Shown here piece after piece: positions 42,619-51,811 of a DNA stretch of 64,000 nt; positions within the stretch are counted from its first letter, which is position 1, and each line of letters starts with the position of its first letter. The notes below the pieces were generated by a model. The model was not told the origin of the DNA. It saw only the letters and a list, made by a program, of their open reading frames with translations, and made no database searches. Location of the stretch: positions 103,474-167,473 of the forward strand of contig JAGMUV010000055.1 in the NCBI GenBank assembly GCA_020744425.1, in the 5' to 3' direction. The translations under genes were made by a program, and so were the position numbers. This DNA comes from Dactylonectria macrodidyma (taxonomy: Eukaryota; Ascomycota; Sordariomycetes; Hypocreales; Nectriaceae).

Positions 42619-43446
42619 TGTTACTGGGGTTGAGGTGTGGTAAGGCGGATGTAGTTATATGGTGCCGATTGAGGGTGTACTGACTAGAGGGACAAGCCTC
42701 GGCGTGGAGAAAGCAGAGTTTTTATATTTTGTCGGTTCCTAGCCGGAATTCCACAACCCGGCGAGTTTAGATGTCCGAAGAAGACTATCATCGAAATAAG
42801 GTTTCCCGGAGATAACCGGCTCGGAATGACCCGGACTAGGACTGTCGGTTATGCACGCGGGCCAGAAAGGTACCCCGAAATCCGAAGTGCCTAACATCTT
42901 CACAAGCTCAGACCGAAGAACAGAATGTAAGGCCGATTTCGAGCCTAACGCACATGGTAAACGAATGGCCTACCTGACCATATAACTGTTTCACCGAGCC
43001 AATCGGATTTGTCTTTCTCAGACGATTCCAACTTTACCTAACATGTTTATGCGTTATGACCGGGTTTTGCCGCAGACGTCATAGCGCCATTGCCTCGCCT
43101 CAACCCTTGGTGCTTCCAGACTGCTTAGACAACTAATTAGCATCCGCACTTCTGGTTCTTTGTCAAATACCTCCCTTATACAGAGCGGACTATCGTTACC
43201 CCCGTCCTACCAAGCCGTGCACTTGCCTGCTTCTCCTCCCACATAGAGACACGTCAGAAATTATGGCCCCTCATCCCACATGAATGGCGGCAACGCCTCC
43301 GACCCGTTCCGCACCTGCTAGGTATAGCAGGGCTTCCGACGACTGTCTCCCACGGGGAACATCGGCGCATGCCATCGCCGTCCCTTATGCTTCTGCGACG
43401 ACAGCATCGACCCCAGCAGCATCCACGCATTCAACCGCCTGAAAAG
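42619..43446. other. Intergenic, no gene seen
   Basis: Upstream flank of the membrane-protein gene followed by unassigned sequence. No motif or repeat recognised. Confidence 0.4.
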
Positions 43447-43643
43447 CGACGTGTAGCGAACGGCGCTTCAGGGCCATGCGAGCACGGCGAGATCCCAAGA
43501 TTGTGAGCCCATACCGCAGGCACTACTTCTTCAACCGGCGAACCAGGAACATTGAGAGGCCAGTCCGGGGAGATGAGGGGTATGACGACCTGGTCATCGA
43601 CGTCGACATTCCCGAGCGGGCCCGGCCGGATGAGATCTTATGA
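43447..43643 (+). pseudogene. Unidentified C-terminal coding remnant
   Basis: A 65-codon plus-strand frame ending in a stop has protein-like content (RRHYFFNRRTRNIERP, then YDDLVIDVDIPERARP), but no start and no upstream exon. The style recalls the C-terminus of fungal FluG/tyrosine-recombinase-like proteins, but I cannot confirm this. It overlaps the 3' end of the MYND gene on the other strand. Confidence 0.25.
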
Positions 43644-44250
43644 TATGATATGATATTGTCCCCGTCTCCTTCCAGACTCTCCTTGTCTGCTGACATCCTC
43701 TCGGCACACACGCCTTCTTATGAACTTTCCAGTCTGCATTTTGGTGGTCTTTGCCGCAATATGCCACTGCATGGCATCTATCGCACCGCTTCACTCCCAC
43801 AGTCGTGCCGCATACCTTGCACAACTTGACCTCCATGCAATCAGTGCGTCCCAAAACCTCACCAAGCATCTCGTCCTCTTGGCGCATTTCCTGCATCATT
43901 AATTGCATTTCCTGTCTCATCTTGATCTCACACTGCCCGCTTCCACACAAGGAGGTGACCCAAACTACGATGCGAGGTTTATCCCCGTGCAACATAGATA
44001 TTGGACTCTGTAGGCTGTCTGTCGCAAACCGCCCGCAACATTCACAGAAAGCCCCCGAGGCACCGCGACATGCTGATTCATGCTCCTTCATAAGAGGCAT
44101 CATGGCCTACGCGAACCGTTCGTTGTATTCGGCATCTCGACCGGCACGATTCGCCTCGATGACAAGACTTCGAGCGATGCTGTGGTTGTGTGTGAATTGC
44201 CTGGCGCCAAATTGGCAAATGAACTCGACTTGAACAGTGGAGGTTGCCAT
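43594..44250 (-). pseudogene. MYND zinc-finger protein with an early in-frame stop
   Basis: From ATG 44,250 the frame reads 46 codons (MATSTVQVEF...NERFA), then a TAG at 44,109-44,107, and continues in the same frame to 43,594. The MYND finger is complete: CKVCGTTVGVKRCDRC, AYCGKDHQNADW, HKKAC. Such fingers bind proline-rich partner peptides. The codon pair MM directly after the stop could still initiate a shorter protein of 169 residues that keeps the finger. An intron removing the TAG would have to be under 40 nt, which is unlikely. The intact hAT element lies 28 bp upstream of the ATG, so its promoter was probably displaced as well. Confidence 0.6.
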
Positions 44251-44286
44251 AATTTAGTTTCCGGGGCTTTAGATGCTCTGTGTAAC

Positions 44287-47200
44287 CAGCGTTCGACATA
44301 AGTAATTGCAAGTACGTAACCAAGTAAGTAATAAGTAAGTAAGTAAGCCCCGCAGCCAAGTAAGTAAGTAAAGCCTCCAAGAAGCAAGTAAGTAAGTAAG
44401 ATCCAAGTAAGTGGGGCAAAACGGAAGCGCCGTGCGATCGGATGTGAAACGCGGCCCATAGATCGGGGTCATGTATCCGGTTTCACATCCGGCTTGTCGC
44501 ATCAAGGGCTCCAATCCTAACGACATGAGCTTAAATAGCCGTACCTGAACACATGGCTGTTCAATTTCTTTTTTCTTTTGTTCCTGAGATATTTCTCATC
44601 AATTGACTGGTGCCATCTCTGATCCCTGTTGAGTCAATTGTCTGACAGGATTCCTTCCCAGAGTTGGTCCTTATCACGCAACAATCTGCTGCAGCAACGC
44701 GACCGTGCAGTGACGCAGCTGATATCCCCGAACCTGGATACCGTATTTCGCTCTATTTTCGAGATGCCTGACAAAGAATCCATTGCGGGAACTTCCTCGT
44801 CCTCGTCCTTCGAGACGACCCAGTCCGTGGCTGGCAATGGTGCCCTTTCAAACCTTCGGCGCACGAGAAGCGTAGCGAGCCAACTGGCGACCGTTCGGCC
44901 TGAGCATCTCGACGTCGCTCAACCTTCTTCACTCCCTTCGCTATACATCGACGGTCTCCGATATGTCCTAGAGGACTGGATACACAAAAAGCGAAGGAGA
45001 AGCCTTTCGTGGATCCTTCGGTACGGCAAATACGTCATCAGGCATAGCGACGACGGCAAAGCAGGTGGCCGATACTGGGTTTGTGGTCTATGTGACGTAC
45101 GGAACCAGGTTAAGATATTGGAGGCTAAGGCAACTACCTCCCCAGTCTACCACTTGAACAACGACCATCATATATATAAGGCATCTACTGCACACGACAA
45201 CGGTCCTGATTCAGAGCCCGAATCGTCGAATAGAACATCTCCGGCTCCGTCATCCTCTGCATCGGTCCTTGATAAGCAAAAGAGAGCCGCCAAAAGAAGG
45301 CCGCTGATCGTTGAGAGTAGAGCAGACATCTTCAAGCGGCTTCTTCTCGGCTGGATTACGGATGCCAATATCCCTCTTCACGGCGTTGAACACAAGCTAT
45401 TTCGACAGCTTCTTGCCTTCCTAGATGACGAGTTTGTTATCGAAGTTCTGCCGACGTCGGGAAACACCGTAAGGTGGATCTTACAAGAATTCGAAGAACA
45501 CACGAGGATGTTAAAGGATGAGATGAATAAAGCCTTGTCGAATGTTCATACCTCCTTGGACATGTGGACTTCGCCTAATGGTATTGCTATCCTTTCGGTG
45601 ATAGCGTACTATGTTGACATAGCCGGGACACCACAATTCCGCCTTATCAGCCTAGAGAAGCTCTCTGGCAGTCACGGTGGCGAAAATCAGGCCATCTTGA
45701 TGGCTAAGGTCATCCAGAAATACGGCTTGGAAAAGAAGATTGGGTTCTTCACAGCAGATAACGCTGATCCATGCGATACTTGTGTCCGGGCTTTGCTTAA
45801 GATGTTCAACCCCCGGGCAAGTACTACTGAGCTTGAGATTTTGGAAAGCGAGCGGCGAATCCGCTGTGTTGGTCATATCCTCAACCTATCGGCAAAGGCC
45901 TTCTTAGAGGGCGATTCTAGTGACATATTCGACAGTCACATTGCGGAGAAAGACCAGAAGAAAGAACGCGAATTACTCTGTGAATGGAGAAAAAGAGGCC
46001 CTATTGGAAAACTCCATAATCTGGTCCACTGGATCAGAAGAAACCCTCAGCGTAGGGAGCTTTTCCTATCCATCACGAGTGGCAAGATCGACCAATCAAT
46101 CATGGCCGAATTGGGAGTATGGTTTGTCGACGACACTCTCAAAGGCTTGATGGTCAAGGCAGATAATGATACGCGATGGAATTCTGTCTATTTGATGGTC
46201 CATCGTGCGCTCAGACTTCGGGATATTATCGATGTCTTTTGCAAGATTAGTCTTCTTGACCCCAAGGAAGAAAAAAGGGTCTCCGCCAAGGACGTTCTTA
46301 GCTGTGAAGACTGGGTAGTACTCGCCGAGATCATCGAAATCCTACAGCCTTACCTCACATATACCAAGCACTTTGAGGGTCGCACTCCTAGATTTGCAGA
46401 GGTACTTCCCACAATGTATCTCTTGAAGGACCATCTATCTGAAATGCGACAGCGGTATTCTTCCAACCTTATCCCTGCGCCGTATCGGGCGCCGAGGATC
46501 ACTCTCGAAGAGCCAGTACTTGATTGTATCATAGTTGCTGCGCCTACTGATGGCAGAGAGAGAGAGCAACAGGGAGGGCTGCAACAGGACACTGGCGTAT
46601 CTACCCGGGGCAGATATTCAACCATGGAATCGACTACCAGCAAAGAACCGAGTTCTCCACTATACCAAGCAGAGATCTCGGTACAATTCGAAGACAACGA
46701 CCCAGATCCTGAGCCCTTCGAGTTGTCCGACGATGGGCTACATTTCATACAACACTCGATCCAGTATGCAATGTCAAAGCTCGACAAATACCGCAATTTG
46801 GTGGAGCGGAGCGTTGTTTACTGGGCAGCTATGATATTACACCCAGGATACGGCATTGGGTTCCTGCAGCTTAGGCTACCGAACCAAGTAGACTCGATCC
46901 TTCGGGACTTCAGAGATTACTTTGATAGGCACTATGCTCAAGGTAATCAGGCACCAGTGTCTCCAGACTCCCCTCCGGCATTTCATGGATCAAAGTTATT
47001 GTTGCGCACTGCAAATTTCCCCAAGAAGGCCAGGAAAGAAGCTCCGGATGAGATCAACCTATACTTACAAATGGTTCCAGAGGAATACTTCAAAGAAGAG
47101 CAATTGCTCCAGTGGTGGCTTGGCCGCAAGACTCAGTTCCCACGGTTATTCAATATGGCAATGGACTTACTTTCGATCTCAGCCATGTCCAGCGAGAATG

Positions 47201-47506
47201 AACGTGTTTTCAGTGCCGCAAAGCTCACCATATCTTCACAAAGGAACGCCCTGCACTGGGTTACTGTGGAGGCATTGCAATGCCTCCGAAACTGGGCTCG
47301 CACTGGTGCGATTTCCTGGGCAAAACCAAGGGGGCATCAGGACGCAATGCTGTAAGAGGGTTGGCTATTGTATATGGTTCCACTTTACTTGCAAGTAAGT
47401 AAGTAAAGTAAGTAAGTAGTTCGGGGTGGCAAGTAAGTATGGATATCGTTAGTAAGTAAGTAAGTAAGCCAGAAAATTTTACTTACTTTACTTATGTAGA
47501 ACGCTG
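44287..47506 (+). mobile_element. hAT DNA transposon, apparently complete
   Basis: The ends are near-perfect inverted repeats, CAGCGTTCGACATAAGTAA on the left and the same with T for G at position 9 on the right. The 8-bp target duplication TGTGTAAC is exact (44,279-44,286 and 47,507-47,514). Length is 3,220 bp. Both subterminal regions (44,291-44,410 and 47,390-47,495) are packed with AAGTAAGT units, probably transposase binding sites. One long transposase frame fills the interior. The perfect duplication and open frame indicate recent insertion. Confidence 0.9.
44764..47355 (+). CDS. hAT family transposase
   Basis: 863 residues from ATG 44,764; the frame is open upstream to about 44,629 through a TTG only, so a short upstream exon cannot be excluded. 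Domains in order: a BED-like zinc finger (YWVCGLCDVRNQ, YHLNNDHHIYK), then FKRLLLGWITDANIPLHGVE. The RNase H-like core follows with VHTSLDMWTSPNGIAILSVI (first acidic residue), GFFTADNADPCDTC (second), RIRCVGHILNLSAKAFL, and DNDTRWNSVYLM. The hAT C-terminal dimerisation region is LLQWWLGRKTQFPRLFNMAM, then LLSISAMSSENERVFSAAK (third acidic residue) and ISSQRNALHW. No stop or shift interrupts it, so it may be active. Confidence 0.85.
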   Translation: MPDKESIAGTSSSSSFETTQSVAGNGALSNLRRTRSVASQLATVRPEHLDVAQPSSLPSLYIDGLRYVLEDWIHKKRRRSLSWILRYGKYVIRHSDDGKAGGRYWVCGLCDVRNQVKILEAKATTSPVYHLNNDHHIYKASTAHDNGPDSEPESSNRTSPAPSSSASVLDKQKRAAKRRPLIVESRADIFKRLLLGWITDANIPLHGVEHKLFRQLLAFLDDEFVIEVLPTSGNTVRWILQEFEEHTRMLKDEMNKALSNVHTSLDMWTSPNGIAILSVIAYYVDIAGTPQFRLISLEKLSGSHGGENQAILMAKVIQKYGLEKKIGFFTADNADPCDTCVRALLKMFNPRASTTELEILESERRIRCVGHILNLSAKAFLEGDSSDIFDSHIAEKDQKKERELLCEWRKRGPIGKLHNLVHWIRRNPQRRELFLSITSGKIDQSIMAELGVWFVDDTLKGLMVKADNDTRWNSVYLMVHRALRLRDIIDVFCKISLLDPKEEKRVSAKDVLSCEDWVVLAEIIEILQPYLTYTKHFEGRTPRFAEVLPTMYLLKDHLSEMRQRYSSNLIPAPYRAPRITLEEPVLDCIIVAAPTDGREREQQGGLQQDTGVSTRGRYSTMESTTSKEPSSPLYQAEISVQFEDNDPDPEPFELSDDGLHFIQHSIQYAMSKLDKYRNLVERSVVYWAAMILHPGYGIGFLQLRLPNQVDSILRDFRDYFDRHYAQGNQAPVSPDSPPAFHGSKLLLRTANFPKKARKEAPDEINLYLQMVPEEYFKEEQLLQWWLGRKTQFPRLFNMAMDLLSISAMSSENERVFSAAKLTISSQRNALHWVTVEALQCLRNWARTGAISWAKPRGHQDAML

Positions 47507-47514
47507 TGTGTAAC

Positions 47515-48357
47515 AACGTGTCGCACTGAGCGTGCTTGAAGGGTCAAAAGGGAAATGATGAGCAGCAAGCAGCAGTGTGTTGATTGATTGATATCGAATG
47601 TGTCTTATTTTGAAGGAATAGTCATGGTTGTTTTATGATAAAATTTTTGGAATATTTCATCATGCTTGTCTAACCATCCCCTCATTTTCTCCGCCCTTTC
47701 ATACCATCTTTGCTTTTTATAGTATTATGACGTTGCAGGGCATAGCATTTCAAACTACGCCACTAGGATACCCTGGACTTCAACGTGTAAGCCACCAGAC
47801 GGCCCCACGCAACCTTATGAATAACAATTGTGAAAATCTTAGCAGACTCGGCCATCAAATGCTGTAAAAACACCATGAAAACCACCCTCTCCATCTTCGT
47901 TCCTCAAGGCTCTTTTGCGCAAACCGCGACCGGTTTGCCTCTCCTGTCTACCTGCCCTCGGAGTTTGATCCCCTAGTGCCACCTAGCGCTTGATGGGCGG
48001 ACATCCTGATAGGACGCACGTCGACCAGTGGCTTCTTGCGAGAGCCATCAGATTACGCAACAGTTCGGCCGAGAGCTGCCAAATTTGAGCTGCCGCCAGT
48101 CTCGTGATGCCATCCGCCGCAAGCCATTCAAATGATATCCCAACGCCTCGTTTCTACATAGACATAGGATTCACTTTTCTTTTTAATTCACTCAGATTCT
48201 ACGCCACGATACTCCCAAAGTGGCTAATCTTGCCTTCACTGCTACCAGTGGGGGGGGGAAAAGTTCCGACACACTTTTCCGTACCCCGCTTTCCCTCGAC
48301 CTACACCAAAACCATCATCAACTTCAACCACACATTGTGCTTCCAATTTAAGTCCAA
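47515..48357. other. Intergenic, no gene seen
   Basis: Between the hAT element and the Tc1-like remnant. A poly-G run and GGAAAAGT/ACTTTTCC inverted motif near 48,255-48,285 may belong to the left end of the Tc1-like element. Confidence 0.4.
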
Positions 48358-49460
48358 ATGTCTCCTAAGCCACATCATTCTTCTCACAAGAGAACGGGGA
48401 TCGTTTAGAGATACGATTCGGGCGTATCAGCTGCCCGGATCGCCCGTAAGGAGGGCGTAAGTCGGCACGCTATTTACGGTGTGGTACGCCGGAATCAAGA
48501 ACAACAATCTGCCCGGGATCAACCCAGACCCGGCCGTCCACATAAGCTTACAGAGAGGGATTTGAGGCGGGTGTTCCTAGTGATAGGAAGAGACCCTCAC
48601 ATTGTTATTAGTGAGCTTATCGAAGAGGCCGGTTTAAGCTGTCATGCTAAGACTTTAACTTCCACCCTCTGGCGGGAAGCGATCATGCACTTCCAGTCAC
48701 TTTTACGACCGTTCATAAGCCCAGAGATAGCGAGAAAACGTCTACGATTTGCTCATCGATATATCAACCAGTCTGAGGAATCTTGGAGCCGTTGGACCTT
48801 CTCTGATGAAACAATCGTAGGTCGCGGCGAGGGTCAGAGACGCACTTGGGTGTTCTGTAAACCGGTATGTGTCTCGTTTGCGATTGCGGCTCTTCTGATG
48901 ATTCCTAGCATGAGAGACTATTCAGAGAAAATGTCCAGACCCGGGTCACGCCTACACGCCACTCACAGATATTCTTCAGCGCCTTCAACTGCCGCAGGAG
49001 GCTGCCGATAGTGCCACTTTACGGGGATCCAGAATCTGAACGCGGTGGTGTAACGGCACGCCGCCTGCTCGAGTGCTTGAAGCAACACCTTCCTCGTATT
49101 GTCACAAGGAACAGCCTCTTCCAGCACGATAATTCGAGCCTATTTACGAGTCGCCTCGTCCGTAACTGGATCTATGAATGGTGTGAGAATCGGAAGGCAG
49201 AGGTAATAGACTGGCCTCCGTATAGCCCTGACCTCAACCCCATTGAAAATCTATGGGCAATACTGAAAGAGAGGATCTGTAAGAGGTACCCGGAACTTAC
49301 TTACATGCCTAAGAATGAGGCATCAAGACAGGCTCTCATTAATGCCGCGATTGAGATTTGGCCGCAAATTGAAGATGAAGTGGTCCATAACCTAGTCAAA
49401 TCCATGCACTCCCGGCTTGCGGCTGTCATTCCGTCCCACGGCTACTATACTAGGTATTGA
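48358..49460 (+). pseudogene. Tc1/mariner-like transposase, broken
   Basis: ATG 48,358 starts a frame interrupted by TAG at 48,406-48,408, after which it continues: the helix-turn-helix SAARIARKEGVSRHAIYGVV, a second region RPGRPHKLTERDLRRVF, and the first catalytic region RWTFSDETIVGRGEGQRR. Coherence is lost from about 48,866. A second frame (49,011-49,460) carries VPLYGDPESERGGVTARRLL, LFQHDNSSLF (second Asp) and WPPYSPDLNPIENLW (final acidic residue). A GTATGT at 48,866 and a GATAG just before 49,010 could be splice sites, but the spliced protein would lack a segment normally present. I treat it as a decayed copy. Its terminal repeats were not identified. Confidence 0.65.
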
Positions 49461-49666
49461 ATGTATGATAAGAATCTATGATTAAAGGTCTTCAAATTGA
49501 TATATATTACTATTTAATTGAAATTTAACTAAATGCATAATAGCAAATTGAAAATGCACCCTTCATTTGGTGAAGGTACTAGTACACCGGGTTGACTCGG
49601 AATGTGTCGTTATTAAATCGGACCCACTGTAGCACCACACTCGCAACCCGGAATCTAGCCACAAAG

Positions 49667-51313
49667 ATGCGTGGACATCCTCAGCCAACTGACCCATCGT
49701 ACGAACCGACCACATCAGTCGCCTCAATCTCAGCAGATGCTCCAATCGGAGAGATTCTTGCCATTCCGGAACGGGATGGAGGTGTGATCCTGACCAACGT
49801 CGTAATAGTGGAAGACTTGGACGCTACCATGCACCACCACCCTTTCCACAACCCCACCCTTTCGTCAGGCAAAAAAAAAATTCAACCCCCAAAACTCAGC
49901 TATTTCACTTACATAGAATTCAGCCAAAGTAAAAGTTATTTAAGAGAAGTTGCTTCTACTAAGTATAGAATTGATTAGAATTTCTATTTCCCTTTTCATA
50001 CTGTTAAGTGGGGCACGTAACATATGTGGGTAGTGGTAAGGAAATATCACCACTTTAACCCCCAATTTTCTCACCGCTCCTTCTCAGCATTACTCCTACT
50101 AGCCTTTCACAACACGATAAAAATCCTTCATCTCGGCCTCGTTGGAAATATACAGAAGACGACATGGCCGAGGCTATATTAGATATCACTGATAATGGCT
50201 TTTCACCCCCTCAGGCGGCTCAGCGACGCGGAGTGCCTCGAACCACTCTAATCGACAGACTTACCGGTACCATCTCAGCGTACCACGCGATCGGGGAGGC
50301 TAGTCAAAAGGCCTGAAGGTCAATAGAAATATGAATTTCGAATTTATAGGAGGTAACCATTGGCAAATAACTTTTATATTTGCTGAATTCTGTATAAGTG
50401 AAATAGCTGAGTTTTGGTGGTGGATTTTTTTTTTGCTTGACGGAAGGGTGGGGTTGTGGAAAGGGTGGTTGTGCATGGGTATTGACATCGATGTTAAAGC
50501 GCACCAGAAGAATGTCAAGTCCACCGAGAATAGCGCCTTGCATATTATACCCATAGAAACCCTTGCTGTTCCAGGTCTAGTAGGCAAGACACCAACTGTT
50601 GCCAAAATCTGCGAGTTTCCCGTCTTGGAACAGCTGCGGACACATATTCTCAAGGATGAGTTTAGCATCATCCGCGAAGACTACGTTGAGGAAAACGCCA
50701 TTGATCCGCTCTTGAGCGTTAGCATCACCCTGCACATTGGATACGGCGCTTCCCGCCAGCGGCTCCACAGAGACGACAATGTCCATGGAATCCGACATGA
50801 GGGCAAGTTTGAGCTCTCCAAAGCAAGTCAATTCGCTTGTTTGATTGCGGGGACCAAAACGACTCGACAGAATGGCGCAACAATGTTTATCCCGGGCTCT
50901 CACAAGTGGGACGACAGTCGAACACCCCAGTTGAATGAGATATGCTTTGCTGGTGAGTCACCTAAGTTGCCAATACCCTCAACTTCAGCGGCAATGTAAC
51001 TAATGCACATGACTCATCTAGAAATGGAACAAGGGTCTGCACTGATCTTCCTTGCCTCCTGCTATCACGGCGGTGGCCACAACTCTGTTCTCCAGGCGAC
51101 GTGCGTAAAATCCACGGGTTGTTCTTCGTGAGAGGGACCATGCGCACGGAAGAGAACCAGTTTTGGGCGGTTCCACACAGTAAAGCACTCATAATGAGTG
51201 ACAAAATGCTCTCTCTTATTGGGTACAAGAAGCCTACTACTGTGCTGGGCATTGTGGAGAATAATGACCCGGCGTTGGACTTGCTGGCCCTACTGAAGAT
51301 GGTGACTGCATGA
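49667..51313 (+). pseudogene. PhyH-family dioxygenase gene, interrupted by a transposon
   Basis: Exon 1 starts at ATG 49,667 (EILAIPERDGGVILTNVVIV) and is cut at 49,826 by the pogo-like element. The frame resumes at 50,480 (CEFPVLEQLRTHILKDEFSI), with the Fe-binding H-x-D in RLHRDDNVHG and ATMFIPGSHKWDDSR. A 68-nt intron follows (50,954-51,021). The last exon holds the distal His (CYHGGGHNSV), then one more frame change near 51,085-51,100 before FFVRGTMRTEENQFWAVP. Removing the 653-bp insert with one TA puts the two sides in the same frame. The family does 2-oxoglutarate/Fe(II)-dependent hydroxylation; fungal members often act in secondary metabolism. Two lesions make this copy non-functional. 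Confidence 0.75.
49827..50479 (+). mobile_element. Internally deleted pogo/Fot1-like element, 653 bp
   Basis: Inverted repeats of roughly 120 bp, about 90% alike, begin CCATGCACCACCACCC on the left and CCCATGCACAACCACCC on the right. TA flanks both sides (49,825-49,826 and 50,480-50,481). Between the repeats remains the start of a pogo-type transposase: MAEAILDITDNGFSPPQAAQ then RRGVPRTTLIDRL, an HTH_psq domain, ending at a stop near 50,316. The DDE domain is deleted, so the element is non-autonomous. It lies in codons of the PhyH gene. Confidence 0.8.
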
Positions 51314-51811
51314 GTGGAGAAGGGACCGAGATAATTGTTCTCTGACCTTGTACTAGCTTATGCGTGTTATATTGCATGGCGAAGTAATGATTTAATACAC
51401 ACGTTGTCGGTAGTCTTGTTGATCATTATTCAGTCGTATTTGTACACTCTCACCATCGTCTTGTCCCATGCCATGACACTGACTGATGTGACACCGCGGT
51501 GAGAAAATGAGTTGTTGCCGGTAGTGACTGTAGATTAATGTAAGCTCTTGTTCATAAGGCCTAGATGATAGCGAGACAGTGTTGGCCACTCGAATATCCG
51601 AGGTAGCGTAGCGTCGGTTCAGCGCGGTTACCATTCCCAAGCCAATGTGTTTCTTGCATATCCACCCGACCATTGTCGTCTTAAACGTAGATACCTGACA
51701 GTTGATATCATAAGTAGAGACGCATAATTATCATTTGCACAACTAATAGGTATGGGTATCTCGTGTCTGTCACGTTAAATTCGTCGTCATGTCCTTCATT
51801 TTATTCGCCGG
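51314..51811. other. Intergenic, no gene seen
   Basis: Convergent 3' flanks of the PhyH pseudogene and the minus-strand regulator. No motif was found. Confidence 0.4.

Noticed and set aside
44320..44410. Regular AAGTAAGT repeats suggesting a CRISPR-like or satellite array
   Set aside because: They have no spacers of constant length and lie just inside both hAT ends, so they are subterminal transposon repeats.
46350..46796. Antisense frame within the hAT transposase
   Set aside because: Shadow of the transposase reading frame; no start context or motif.
7059..48408. Several early stops (LINE ORF2, homeobox gene, MYND gene, Tc1 remnant, dehydrogenase) explained by CpA-to-TpA changes, suggesting repeat-induced point mutation
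   Set aside because: Most single-transition stop codons arise from Gln or Trp codons and therefore always look like this, so the pattern is biased. The LINE ORF1 and hAT transposase are intact, which argues against strong RIP.
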